DNA of 19,186 nucleotides from positions 1-19,186 of the forward strand of contig JBGAWJ010000021.1 in the NCBI GenBank assembly GCA_044227605.1, in the 5' to 3' direction. This document shows, piece by piece, positions 1 through 7,980 of the stretch (position 1 is the stretch's first letter; each line of letters starts with the position of its first letter). The notes under the pieces are model-generated. The model had not been told where the DNA came from and did no database searches. It saw only the letters and a program-made list of their open reading frames with translations. Source of the stretch: JAEUKQ01 sp044227605. Its GTDB lineage: Bacteria > Pseudomonadota > Alphaproteobacteria > JAEUKQ01. Both the position numbers and the translations under genes were made by a program.

Positions 1-1
1 A

Positions 2-70
2 CTTGCCATAGATGGAAAAAGTACTATTGATATTTCAAGGTTCAATATAAAAAGATTGACCGCAAAATAG
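2..70 (+). CDS. Possible 3' end of an unidentified gene, truncated by the window edge
   Basis: The second forward frame is open from the window edge and ends in TAG at 68-70, giving about 22 residues with the ending DISRFNIKRLTAK. The other two forward frames close early (TGA at 28-30, TAG at 9-11). The stretch is too short to assign a family, and an open run of this length is not rare by chance. If real, the gene would converge with the transketolase-like gene that ends at 190. Low confidence. Confidence 0.22.
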   Translation, partial: LAIDGKSTIDISRFNIKRLTAK

Positions 71-113
71 AATATGACCGATCCAATCTACTACCAATCA
101 TCTGAAAACGGAG

Positions 114-130
114 GTGTTACAAAATAACAC
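114..130. terminator. Small hairpin between convergent gene ends
   Basis: GTGTTA (114-119) and TAACAC (125-130) form a perfect 6-bp stem around a 5-base loop. It lies downstream of the minus-strand transketolase-like gene and of the possible plus-strand gene end at 70. Neither side has a strong T-run; on the minus strand the stem is followed by a weakly T-rich stretch containing GTTTTC. It is a plausible but weak transcription terminator. Confidence 0.3.
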
Positions 131-189
131 TTACATCTTGAAAATAGAAAATCCTATTACCTTAAAATAACAACCAAAAAACAAATAAA

Positions 190-2526
190 TTAAATCATTT
201 TTACCAGGGCTTGGGCGCAGGCACCTAAAATTGATTGACGATCAATGTGATGCAAGCGGTAAAGGTCGCTGACCGAACCCGATTGTCCAAAATGGATAAC
301 ACCTAAGCTTTGAACATGGTGGCCATGCACACTGCCCATCCAACTCAGGGTGGCAGGGTGGCCATCGATGACGGTTACCAAATGCGCAGAAGGGGATAAA
401 ACCGATAACAACTGACCAATATGGGATTTTTTGTTGGTATTATCCTGGTGCTGATCCCAGCCAGCATATAGTTGGTCGGGTGAGGTAACCACCAAAAGCC
501 CAACTTCTGGATAATCTTCCGATACTTGCTCCCAAGCTACCATCGCTTCGACCGTAATAACCCCGCAACTAATAATGGCAAGTTTACTTTGTAAGGCAGG
601 TTCTTTCAGCCAATATCCCCCTTGAATCATCGCATTTTCTAAAGCAGGGGTTATGTTTCTTTTGGGCTGTGCAATGGATTTAGTAGATAAGCGAAGATAA
701 GTGGAGGATGCAGCTGATTTGTTACCAGTGGGGCGATGATGAAGGTTTTTGATTGCATGGCATAAAATGATAGCAAGTTCATCGGCAAAAGCGGGTTCAT
801 AATAGTTTAAATTATCTTGGCCGATACCAATCAACGGCGTGATAATGGATTGGTGGGCACCGCCTTCGGATGATAAGCTAATACCGGAGGGGGTTGAAAC
901 CAAAATAAATCGGGCATCTTGGTAACAGGCATATATCATGGCATCTAGACCACGGGCAATAAAAGGATCGTATAAAGTGCCGATAGGGATCATTTGTTGG
1001 CCAAACAAAGGTTCAGCTAAACCAAAGGCGGCTAAAACTGTAAATAAGTTGTTTTCCGCAATCCCCAGTTCCACATGCTGTCCAGTTGGGTTTGGATGCC
1101 AGCGCTGGGCGGATGGTATTTGTAATTGGCGAAATAAATCTTGCTGCTCATTTTTGGCAAAAATGCTGCGCCTATTAACCCATCCGCCCAAATTGGTGGA
1201 GACGGTAACATCAGGTGAAGTTGTTACCACATGATTAACCCACTGATCATCTAACTTACTGATTTCCGTCATTAATCTGCCGAAAGCTTCCTGGGTTGAT
1301 TGGCGTTCGTGGTAGCCGATATCGGGAAGTTTATGGGGTAGATTCTTAATGGGTTGAACAACAGTTTGAGAAATTTTCTGTTGATAGGGGGATGATTGGA
1401 TAAATTTTTGGATTTCCTCTTTTGATTGGCGCATTCCGGCAGATGGAGACCACTCTTGCCCGGTGGGGATTGCAAATTTTTCCTGCAAAGTCTTTATCTG
1501 TTCCGCGTTTAAAAGGCCTGCGTGGTTATCTTTATGTCCGGCGAACGGTAATTGATACCCCTTAATAGTATGGGCAATAAAGCAGGTTGGTTGGTTATCG
1601 CTGGCTTGCTCAAAACCTTGCAGTAAAGTTGTAAAGTCATGACCTCCCAGATTTACCATAATGGCATGTAGTTGTTGGTCATTATATTTTAATAATAACT
1701 GATCGAGTTGAGGATCTTTAATATCCTGCCTCAACTGATCTCGCCAGGCCCGTTCTTGTTTATAAACTAAAGCAGAATAAAGATCATGGGGGCATTTTTC
1801 CAACCAATCTTTAATTAAATGACCGCCAGGTTGTTGAAATAACGCCTGTAATTGTTGGCCATATTTTAATTCAATAACCCGCCAACCGTAACTTTTAAAT
1901 TGATCACCAATCACTTTGTTCAATTGATTTTTGGTTACATTATCAAGGCTTTGGCGATTATAATCCACAATCCACCAAAGATTGCGGACATTATGTTTCC
2001 AACCCTCAAGTAATGCTTCATAAATATTGCCTTCATCCAGTTCCGCGTCCCCTAATAAAGCAATCATCCTGCCCATTTGGTGATCTTGCGGCAGCATTTG
2101 ATGAACGGATAAATAATCTTGTAAAAGACTTGCAAATAAAGTAACGGAAACCCCTAATCCAACGGAACCAGTGGAAAAATCAACATTCGGATAATCTTTA
2201 GTGCGCGATGGATATGACTGTGCCCCTCCTAATCCACGAAAATTAATAAGGTTTTCAACTTTCTGATTCCCTAGTAAATATTGGATGGCATGAAAAATAG
2301 GGCTGGCATGGGGTTTAATCGATATCTTATCTTGTGAACGTAGGACCGCAAAATAAAGTGCGGTTAAAATTGTTACACAGGATGCACTCGAAGCTTGGTG
2401 ACCACCGATTTTAAGCCCATCCGGGTTGGGGCGGATGTTGTTTGCATGATGAATCATCCAAGTGGATAACCATAGGATTTTTTGTTCGATTGCTTGCAGT
2501 ATTTTGATTTTATCAGATGATAACAT
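190..2526 (-). CDS. Thiamine-diphosphate-dependent transketolase / homodimeric 2-oxoacid dehydrogenase E1 (AceE-like, COG2609 type)
   Basis: About 778 residues, somewhat shorter than E. coli AceE (887). The order is typical of the family. A substrate/cofactor segment with KPHASPIFHAIQYLLG comes first, then the ThDP/Mg motif GDAELDEGN followed by DYNRQSLD. A second pyrimidine-binding domain carries the cofactor-activating glutamate in VELGIAENN and the segment SSEGGAHQS. A transketolase-type C-terminal domain ends the protein. Homodimeric E1 enzymes decarboxylate pyruvate or another 2-oxoacid and pass the acyl group to a lipoyl E2; plain transketolases move two-carbon units. No E2 or E3 gene is nearby, so the substrate is open, and a MdeB-like branched or C4 oxoacid role is possible. 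I chose ATG at 2524-2526, which is preceded by GGATGGA. An in-frame TTG at 2542-2544 would add six residues but has no visible ribosome binding site. The gene lies 96 bp after the rlmM-like gene on the same strand and could be cotranscribed with it. Confidence 0.83.
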   Translation of the reverse strand: MLSSDKIKILQAIEQKILWLSTWMIHHANNIRPNPDGLKIGGHQASSASCVTILTALYFAVLRSQDKISIKPHASPIFHAIQYLLGNQKVENLINFRGLGGAQSYPSRTKDYPNVDFSTGSVGLGVSVTLFASLLQDYLSVHQMLPQDHQMGRMIALLGDAELDEGNIYEALLEGWKHNVRNLWWIVDYNRQSLDNVTKNQLNKVIGDQFKSYGWRVIELKYGQQLQALFQQPGGHLIKDWLEKCPHDLYSALVYKQERAWRDQLRQDIKDPQLDQLLLKYNDQQLHAIMVNLGGHDFTTLLQGFEQASDNQPTCFIAHTIKGYQLPFAGHKDNHAGLLNAEQIKTLQEKFAIPTGQEWSPSAGMRQSKEEIQKFIQSSPYQQKISQTVVQPIKNLPHKLPDIGYHERQSTQEAFGRLMTEISKLDDQWVNHVVTTSPDVTVSTNLGGWVNRRSIFAKNEQQDLFRQLQIPSAQRWHPNPTGQHVELGIAENNLFTVLAAFGLAEPLFGQQMIPIGTLYDPFIARGLDAMIYACYQDARFILVSTPSGISLSSEGGAHQSIITPLIGIGQDNLNYYEPAFADELAIILCHAIKNLHHRPTGNKSAASSTYLRLSTKSIAQPKRNITPALENAMIQGGYWLKEPALQSKLAIISCGVITVEAMVAWEQVSEDYPEVGLLVVTSPDQLYAGWDQHQDNTNKKSHIGQLLSVLSPSAHLVTVIDGHPATLSWMGSVHGHHVQSLGVIHFGQSGSVSDLYRLHHIDRQSILGACAQALVKMI

Positions 2527-2622
2527 GTAAAAGAATCCATCCAAATAGTGTGGTTAATAAAAAATATTTTCTACATTCACCCAATCCATACCTTATTCCT
2601 TAAAACACGGAAAGTATTATCA

Positions 2623-3555
2623 TTAAACCTCACGGAACCAAGTTAGTTCGTGTTTATTATGGGATAAATGGATGATTTTCGAGTTAGGGATACCGGCAAA
2701 TAAGGCGGTGGTTTGATGGTCGGTTTCCCCTTGAAATTTAAGGGTGCAAATAAATTGTGCATGGGGAAATTTAATTATCCATTTTTGGATAAATTGAAAT
2801 AATTTCAAGGGATAGCAAATAATATCACAAACAATCCAATCAAGATCAGGGAAAGAAAATGGGTCAAGCGCAAAAGCACTGGTTTTGATATAAGAAATCA
2901 ACGGATGATTGTTTAGACTTTGATCCAAAGGGCTTTTATCAACACTTATTACCTTTGCTCCTAATTCTGCCAACACCCAACTCCATCCCCCCGGGCTACT
3001 GCCCAAATCAAGACAAATATCGCCGGGTTTAGGATTCTTGCCCAATATGGTCAGTGCTTCCCATAATTTGAGATAGGCCCGACTGGGCGGATCGATTTTA
3101 TTTTCTATAAAATGTGCTTCTCCATTAGGAAAAGGGCTTGAACAATGAGGAGAAACCAACATCATCTGGGGCGATAATAATGTCCAGGAACCGATGGAAG
3201 AGGTAAGCGAGAAATCAGTAGGGAAAGTGAGGGGAAAATTTTTTAGCTTGGGCAATTGCTCTTGGATAAGATGACTGCGACGATGCAATTGATACGCATA
3301 GACGCACCAATTTCGTTGAATGGATTTTAATTTTTGAACGGCATCATTGATGGAAGTTATCGGTATCCTTTGGGGATTATGCCAGATATTTTGGGCCCAA
3401 TACAGGTTAGGCAACAATTGATCGCAAATGAACAGAGAGCCTAATTGGGCCAAAACACTATGCCCCAGTAAGTCTTGAAGGATATTTTCCAAGCCTTGCG
3501 GGGCAAGGTAAGCAACCATTTGATCAGGCCATTGATTGACAGAAAAAGAATCCAT
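2623..3555 (-). CDS. rlmM: RlmM-like 23S rRNA (cytidine 2'-O)-methyltransferase, FtsJ fold
   Basis: A 310-residue SAM-dependent methyltransferase. The SAM-binding loop is DLGSSPGGW at about residues 183-191, followed by the acidic ribose-binding end of strand 2 in VISVDKSPLD. The K-D-K-E tetrad of 2'-O-ribose methyltransferases is visible: K163 in AYLKLWEAL, D244 in WIVCDII, K273 in CTLKFQGE and E303 in NKHELTWF. This pattern matches E. coli RlmM, which methylates C2498 of 23S rRNA, more closely than RlmE/FtsJ, because about 150 residues precede the catalytic domain. That N-terminal part is shorter than in E. coli RlmM (366 aa) and is probably a reduced THUMP-like region; this is inference. 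ATG at 3553-3555 has no clear Shine-Dalgarno. The gene diverges from the acyl-CoA dehydrogenase operon and sits upstream of the transketolase-like gene. The target base is inferred from the family only. Confidence 0.78.
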   Translation of the reverse strand: MDSFSVNQWPDQMVAYLAPQGLENILQDLLGHSVLAQLGSLFICDQLLPNLYWAQNIWHNPQRIPITSINDAVQKLKSIQRNWCVYAYQLHRRSHLIQEQLPKLKNFPLTFPTDFSLTSSIGSWTLLSPQMMLVSPHCSSPFPNGEAHFIENKIDPPSRAYLKLWEALTILGKNPKPGDICLDLGSSPGGWSWVLAELGAKVISVDKSPLDQSLNNHPLISYIKTSAFALDPFSFPDLDWIVCDIICYPLKLFQFIQKWIIKFPHAQFICTLKFQGETDHQTTALFAGIPNSKIIHLSHNKHELTWFREV

Positions 3556-3620
3556 GGAAAAATATATTATTTATACATTAATGCGAAATAGGGGATAACC
3601 ATCGTCTTTATCATTAATTT

Positions 3621-3668
3621 TTATTTGTTATATTGAGTAAAAGCAAATAAAACAGTTACAAATAAAAC
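3621..3668. promoter_or_regulatory. Candidate operator: repeated CAAATAA elements upstream of the valine-degradation operon
   Basis: In the 195-bp divergent gap (3556-3750), CAAATAAAAC occurs twice as an exact direct repeat at 3644-3653 and 3659-3668 (15-bp period). An inverted copy of its core, TTATTTG, lies at 3621-3627. The arrangement sits 80-130 bp upstream of the acyl-CoA dehydrogenase start, where a regulator could act. The sequence is very AT-rich, so chance recurrence is a real alternative. I do not see a convincing -35/-10 pair in this gap. Confidence 0.28.
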
Positions 3669-3737
3669 TAGATTTAATTATTTATCAGCTGGGATACAAC
3701 GAGAACGATAACCTATTTAAAGTCATAAAACCGCTAT

Positions 3738-3744
3738 AGGAGGG
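3738..3744 (+). promoter_or_regulatory. Strong Shine-Dalgarno of the acyl-CoA dehydrogenase gene
   Basis: AGGAGGG ends 6 bases before ATG 3751. It is the strongest ribosome binding site among the plus-strand genes here. It fixes the start of the first operon gene. Confidence 0.85.
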
Positions 3745-3750
3745 AAAGCA

Positions 3751-4896
3751 ATGGATTTTCATTTCAATGAAGAACTATCTGCCATTCAACAAAACGCTAG
3801 GTTATTTGCTGAAAAAGAAATGCTTCCCTATGCAGCGGAATGGGATAAAAAGAAAATTTTCCCGGTTGAATGTCTGCGTCAAGCGGCGTCTCTGGGATTC
3901 GCTTCGATTTATATTAAGGAAGAAAATGGTGGCAGTGGTTTTGGCCGAGTTGTCGCTGCTATTGTCTTTGAAGAATTAGCCGCTGCCTGTCCTTCAACTG
4001 CGGCTTATTTATCTATCCATAACATGGTTTCAGGCATGATTGAAACGGCTGGAAATGAGGCGCAAAGAAAAAAATGGCTGCCAAAGTTAGCAACGATGGA
4101 ATATTTCAGCAGTTATTGTCTAACCGAACCTGGGTCTGGATCTGATGCTGCATCCTTAAAAACTCGTGCCGAGAAACGGGGAAATAATTATCATTTGAAT
4201 GGTACTAAAGCCTTTATTTCGGGCGGAGGTCACAGCGATGTTTATATTGTCATGGCAAAAACCGATCTAAGTAAAAACGGTATTTCCGCCTTTATTGTTG
4301 ATAAAAAATCGCCAGGCCTTAGCTTTGGCAAGCCCGAGCAAAAAATGGGTTGGAATAGTCAACCGACCACCATGGTGTTTTTTGAAAATTGTATTGTTCC
4401 CGCGGATAGTTTATTAGGAAAAGAAGGTGAGGGATTTAAGCTTGCTTTGAAAGCTTTAGATGGGGGGCGCGTTAATATTGCAGCTTGTTCTTTGGGTGCT
4501 GCCCGGGCCTCTTTGGAAGCAGCGATTGGCTATATGAAGCAGCGCCAGCAATTTGGTAAACCGATCAGTTCATTCCAAGCGCTGCAATTTCGCCTAGCAG
4601 ATATGGCCACGCATTTGGAAGCCTCGCGTTTGATGGTACATAAAGCGGCGGTCATGCTGGATCAACAACATATTGATGCGACAATGATGGCAGCGATGGC
4701 GAAACGTTTTGCAACTGATATGGCCTTTGCCATTTGTGATGAAGCCTTGCAACTTCATGGGGGATACGGATATTTACAAGATTTCCCCGTGGAAAGATTT
4801 TTAAGGGACTCGCGTGTTCACCGTATTTTGGAAGGTACCAATGAAATCATGCGCTTAATTATTGCCCGTCAATTGTTAGGAAAAAATAATGACTGA
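3751..4896 (+). CDS. Acyl-CoA dehydrogenase, isobutyryl-CoA dehydrogenase type
   Basis: A 381-residue FAD flavoprotein of the usual family length. It shows the first acyl-CoA dehydrogenase signature, YCLTEPGSGSDAAS (from about residue 122), and the second signature region QLHGGYGYLQDFPVERFLRD near the C-terminus. The catalytic glutamate is E361 in ILEGTNEIM, the position used by medium- and short-branched-chain enzymes. The enzyme removes two hydrogens from the alpha-beta carbons of an acyl-CoA and passes electrons to ETF. Assignment to isobutyryl-CoA (to methacrylyl-CoA, valine pathway) rests mainly on the next two genes, which act on later intermediates of that route. 2-methylbutyryl-CoA or another short acyl-CoA is the main alternative. 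The stop overlaps the next start by 8 bp, so the genes are probably translationally coupled. First gene of a five-gene operon. Confidence 0.9.
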   Translation: MDFHFNEELSAIQQNARLFAEKEMLPYAAEWDKKKIFPVECLRQAASLGFASIYIKEENGGSGFGRVVAAIVFEELAAACPSTAAYLSIHNMVSGMIETAGNEAQRKKWLPKLATMEYFSSYCLTEPGSGSDAASLKTRAEKRGNNYHLNGTKAFISGGGHSDVYIVMAKTDLSKNGISAFIVDKKSPGLSFGKPEQKMGWNSQPTTMVFFENCIVPADSLLGKEGEGFKLALKALDGGRVNIAACSLGAARASLEAAIGYMKQRQQFGKPISSFQALQFRLADMATHLEASRLMVHKAAVMLDQQHIDATMMAAMAKRFATDMAFAICDEALQLHGGYGYLQDFPVERFLRDSRVHRILEGTNEIMRLIIARQLLGKNND

Positions 4897-5929
4897 ACAT
4901 CATGAAATATTAGCGGAAAGAAAACATAAAGCTGGATTTATTACCCTGAATCGTCCCAAAAGCCTGAATGCCCTAAATTTGGCAATGATCCAAAAAATAA
5001 CGCAAGTGTTGAATGAATGGCAGAAAGACCGAACAGTTGAATTGATTATCTTGCAAAGCAATAATGAGAAATCATTTTGTGCTGGTGGCGACATCCGTGC
5101 TGTTTACGAAGCAGGAAAAGAAAGTAATAAAGAACTGGGTTTTCAGTTTTTCTATCAAGAATATATTCTTAATCAAAAAATATATCGTTACCCGAAACCT
5201 ATCCTATCCTTAATCGATGGTATTGTGATGGGGGGTGGGGCAGGACTTGCCATGAATGGTCAATACCGGGTTGTAACCGAGCGCACGATTTTTGCGATGC
5301 CTGAAACAGTCATAGGGTTCTTTCCTGATGTGGGGGCAGGATATTTTTTAAATAAATGTCCTGGAATGGTAGGTTTATATTTGGCTTTAACAGGGGAAAG
5401 AATCAATCACAGTGACTGTCTATATAGCCATCTGGCAACCCATGTCATACCAGCTAGTAAATTGGAAGAGCTCAAGTCAGATTTGATTTCCGCGGGACAA
5501 CCCATAGCGGAGATTTTAAAAAAATTTAGCGGTGCGTTGTCTTCCCCTAGTCACTTGGCTGCTTGTCAGCCGGTTATCGATCGGTATTTCAGCCGCTTAT
5601 CACTTGACAGTATAATTGATTTATTGCAGTCCGATGGACAAGAATGGTCAAAAAAGACAGCTGATAATCTTTTAAAACGTTCCCCTTTGTCGTTAAGAAT
5701 CACGTTTGAATATATGCAAAAATGTGCCAAATTAACCTTTGAAGAAGTGATGCAATTGAATCTTCGTTTAAGCCAGTTTTTTATGGAACAAAAAGATTTT
5801 TACGAAGGAGTAAGGGCGGTTTTGGTAGATAAAGATCAACAACCCAAATGGCAGGCTGGAAAAATTAGCGCTGAAATTATTCATCACGCTATGAATTTTC
5901 CCGTCAAACAACTGTTGCCTTTTAAATAG
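4889..5929 (+). CDS. 3-hydroxyisobutyryl-CoA hydrolase (HIBCH type, crotonase superfamily)
   Basis: 346 residues, the usual length for HIBCH and longer than the roughly 260 of simple enoyl-CoA hydratases. Crotonase features are present: SFCAGGDIRAVYEAG near residues 62-76, and PKPILSLIDGIVMGGGAGLAMNG, which supplies the oxyanion hole. The HIBCH-type block AMPETVIGFFPDVGAGYF carries E139 and D147, the acidic positions expected for hydrolysis. It releases free 3-hydroxyisobutyrate from its CoA ester, the substrate of the next gene product. Start ATG 4889 lies inside the end of the acyl-CoA dehydrogenase gene (ATGACTGA overlap). An enoyl-CoA hydratase/isomerase is the less likely alternative, given the length and this acidic pair. 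Confidence 0.9.
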   Translation: MTEHHEILAERKHKAGFITLNRPKSLNALNLAMIQKITQVLNEWQKDRTVELIILQSNNEKSFCAGGDIRAVYEAGKESNKELGFQFFYQEYILNQKIYRYPKPILSLIDGIVMGGGAGLAMNGQYRVVTERTIFAMPETVIGFFPDVGAGYFLNKCPGMVGLYLALTGERINHSDCLYSHLATHVIPASKLEELKSDLISAGQPIAEILKKFSGALSSPSHLAACQPVIDRYFSRLSLDSIIDLLQSDGQEWSKKTADNLLKRSPLSLRITFEYMQKCAKLTFEEVMQLNLRLSQFFMEQKDFYEGVRAVLVDKDQQPKWQAGKISAEIIHHAMNFPVKQLLPFK

Positions 5930-5942
5930 TAGGAATTATCAA

Positions 5943-6842
5943 ATGACAAAAATTGGGTTTATCGGACTTGGCCATATGGGGGAACCGATGGCCAAGAACC
6001 TTCTCAAAACAGGTTTTGAGCTAGTTGTCTATGACTTGAGTAAAACTAAACTAAATATCTTCCAATCATTAGGGGCAAAAATTACCGATGATCATTCACT
6101 TATGTCCCATAAGCCCGATATTGTAATAACCATGCTGCCCAGCGGCAAAGAGGTAAGACATATCTATGAAAATATGATTTTTCCACATATTCATTCAAAT
6201 GTTTTATTAATTGATTGTTCAACCATCGATGTAGAAACATCACGTTCTTTATCGCAAATGGCTGAACAAAAGAAAATAGCGATGATTGATGCGCCCGTAT
6301 CAGGCGGGGTAGCGGGTGCCGAAGCAGGCACTTTAACTTTTATGGTGGGAGGAAGCCCTAAAGCTTTTGAACAAGCTAAACCTATTTTGTTAAAAATGGG
6401 TAAGACAGTGATCCATGTGGGTGACCCAGGTAACGGGCAAGCTGTTAAAATTTGCAATAATATGATGTTGGCGATCCAAATGATTTCCGTGGCCGAAGGC
6501 TTTGCTTTAGCTGAGAAATTGCAAGTTCCAGCGGATGCTTTGTTTGAAGTGGCCAGCAAAGCTTCTGGCCAATGCTGGTCGTTAACTCAATATTGCCCTG
6601 AACCTGGTTTAGTTCCGACCTCCCCTGCAAACAAGGATTTTAAGCCCGGCTTTACCACAGAAATGATGTTAAAAGACCTTAAACTATCCCAGCAAATGGC
6701 ACAAAATTCTGGAACCTCAACCCCCTTGGGGGCAATGGCAACCGTCCTTTATACTTCTTACCGCAACATGGTGGGGGGTAATGATGATTTTTCCTCAATT
6801 ATTAGATTTATTAAAGCTAAATTACCTAAAGGAAAGGCGTAA
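5943..6842 (+). CDS. mmsB: 3-hydroxyisobutyrate dehydrogenase (valine catabolism)
   Basis: 299 residues, matching the family. An N-terminal Rossmann motif GFIGLGHMGEPMAKNL (residues about 5-20) binds NAD. The substrate-binding block DAPVSGGVAGAEAGTLTFMVGG follows. The catalytic lysine is K169 in GNGQAVKICNNM. The enzyme oxidises 3-hydroxyisobutyrate to methylmalonate semialdehyde. Its position 13 bp after the hydrolase supports this over related beta-hydroxyacid dehydrogenases such as tartronate semialdehyde reductase. An AGGA sits about 9 bases before ATG 5943. The usual partner mmsA, which converts the semialdehyde to propionyl-CoA, is not in the window. Confidence 0.92.
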   Translation: MTKIGFIGLGHMGEPMAKNLLKTGFELVVYDLSKTKLNIFQSLGAKITDDHSLMSHKPDIVITMLPSGKEVRHIYENMIFPHIHSNVLLIDCSTIDVETSRSLSQMAEQKKIAMIDAPVSGGVAGAEAGTLTFMVGGSPKAFEQAKPILLKMGKTVIHVGDPGNGQAVKICNNMMLAIQMISVAEGFALAEKLQVPADALFEVASKASGQCWSLTQYCPEPGLVPTSPANKDFKPGFTTEMMLKDLKLSQQMAQNSGTSTPLGAMATVLYTSYRNMVGGNDDFSSIIRFIKAKLPKGKA

Positions 6843-6850
6843 AATCAACC

Positions 6851-7318
6851 ATGATAAATGCCAACCGGGTAATCAAAAATCCTAATTTTGTAGACGATGT
6901 TAAAGCAAGTTTCCAACAGCAGGGAATCTTAAAATTATTAGGGGCCAAACTTGAAAAAATTGAACCTGGGCTCGTTGAAATAAGTTTACCTTTCAAACCA
7001 GAACTCACACAACATACTGGTTTTTTTCATGCAGGTGTTACAGCAACGATAGCTGACACCGCGGGAGGATATGCAGCATTTACCTTATTCCCAGCTCAAG
7101 CCATCGTTTTATCAGTTGAGTTCAAAATAAATTTACTTAATCCCGCACAAGGACAATTATTATATGCAACGGGGCGGGTGATAAAATCTGGGAAGACTTT
7201 AAGTGTTTGCGAAGTAAGCGTTTCTGTCACCAATCATACCAAAACGTTAGCTTGTGCGCATATGCTGCAAACGGTCATGTGTTTACCTCCTAAAACAATG
7301 GATAAAACAGTAAAATGA
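6851..7318 (+). CDS. PaaI-family hotdog-fold thioesterase
   Basis: 155 residues with the hotdog thioesterase core. HTGFFHAGVTATIADTAGGYAAF (about residues 56-78) holds the conserved HxG and catalytic-type aspartate of PaaI/YbgC-like enzymes. It is followed by the strand segments SVEFKINLLNPAQGQLLYATGRVIKSGKTLSV in two pieces typical of the fold. Such enzymes hydrolyse acyl-CoA thioesters in the cytoplasm. In this operon it could free CoA from accumulating branched or reactive acyl-CoAs; that role is inferred from position only. The start is 8 bp after mmsB, with a weak AAAGG upstream. The last four bases overlap the yciB start (ATGA). Confidence 0.85.
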   Translation: MINANRVIKNPNFVDDVKASFQQQGILKLLGAKLEKIEPGLVEISLPFKPELTQHTGFFHAGVTATIADTAGGYAAFTLFPAQAIVLSVEFKINLLNPAQGQLLYATGRVIKSGKTLSVCEVSVSVTNHTKTLACAHMLQTVMCLPPKTMDKTVK

Positions 7319-7884
7319 TTAATAAGGCCAGTCAAAAAATTTTAAGAAATGTTGCCGAATATGCTCCATTAGTAGTGTTTTTTGTATTTTATTATATTAA
7401 GAAAAATCTATTTTGGGCAACAGGGGGGCTATTGGCAGCAACTGCCGTCAGTATTATCATCACCATTATCCTGGAACGAAAACTGCCTTTTCTGCCGATT
7501 TTTACGGCCGTGACGGTCAGTATCTTTGGCGGGCTAACACTCCTACTAAAAGACGATATTTTTATTAAAATTAGGCCGACCGTCGTTAATTTAATATTTG
7601 GCGGCAGCTTATTAATAGGCCTGTGGAAGGATAAACTGTTTTTAAAAATGGTTTTAGGAAAAGCCTTGGACATTTCCGAAAAAGGCTGGCGCATCTTGAC
7701 AAAACGCTGGGCGATTTTTTTTATGGCCATTGCCCTACTGAACGAGATCGTTTGGCGTACACAAACCGAAGAATTCTGGGTTAATTTTAAGGTTTTAGGG
7801 GTAATGGGGTTAAATTTCTTATTCGTATTAATTCATATTCCGTTATTACAAAAACACCAAATAAAACCTGAAGATAAGAAGTAA
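7315..7884 (+). CDS. yciB: Septation/inner-membrane protein YciB (IspZ family)
   Basis: 189 residues, mostly hydrophobic. There are five to six membrane segments (roughly 16-28, 33-52, 58-77, 88-104, 128-146 and 156-176). Family marks include NVAEYAPLVVFFVFYY at the N-terminus, RPTVVNLIFGGSLLIGL in the middle and the WRILTKRWAIFF...ALLNEIVW block towards the end. YciB proteins sit in the inner membrane and affect cell envelope synthesis and division; the biochemical activity is not well defined. It starts at ATG 7315 inside the stop of the thioesterase gene, so it is probably translationally coupled. It is last in the operon and functionally unrelated to valine breakdown. No good terminator is visible in the 96 bp after it. 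Confidence 0.9.
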   Translation: MINKASQKILRNVAEYAPLVVFFVFYYIKKNLFWATGGLLAATAVSIIITIILERKLPFLPIFTAVTVSIFGGLTLLLKDDIFIKIRPTVVNLIFGGSLLIGLWKDKLFLKMVLGKALDISEKGWRILTKRWAIFFMAIALLNEIVWRTQTEEFWVNFKVLGVMGLNFLFVLIHIPLLQKHQIKPEDKK

Positions 7885-7923
7885 TCTTTATTTTTACCTG
7901 CCCCTCGGTTACGTATCAGACAC

Positions 7924-7941
7924 ATGATGCTTATGATGCTT
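7924..7941. repeat. Two-copy 9-bp tandem repeat between convergent genes
   Basis: ATGATGCTT occurs twice in direct tandem (7924-7932 and 7933-7941), in the 96-bp gap between the ends of yciB and trcR. It looks like a small slippage duplication. No role is apparent. Confidence 0.5.
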
Positions 7942-7980
7942 ATTTCAAGGATCTGAGGCCTATTCTACTTAATCAAGTTC

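Noticed and set aside
938..1234. 98-codon plus-strand ORF inside the transketolase-like gene
   Set aside because: It is antisense to conserved ThDP-enzyme sequence, with no start context and no family signal.
6191..6559. 122-codon minus-strand ORF inside mmsB
   Set aside because: It lies wholly antisense to a gene with clear catalytic motifs. Its low-complexity Ala/Ile/Pro composition is that of a shadow frame, and there is no ribosome binding site or family resemblance.
7392..7730. 112-codon minus-strand ORF inside yciB
   Set aside because: It is antisense to a well-supported membrane protein gene, and its composition is the complement of hydrophobic codons.
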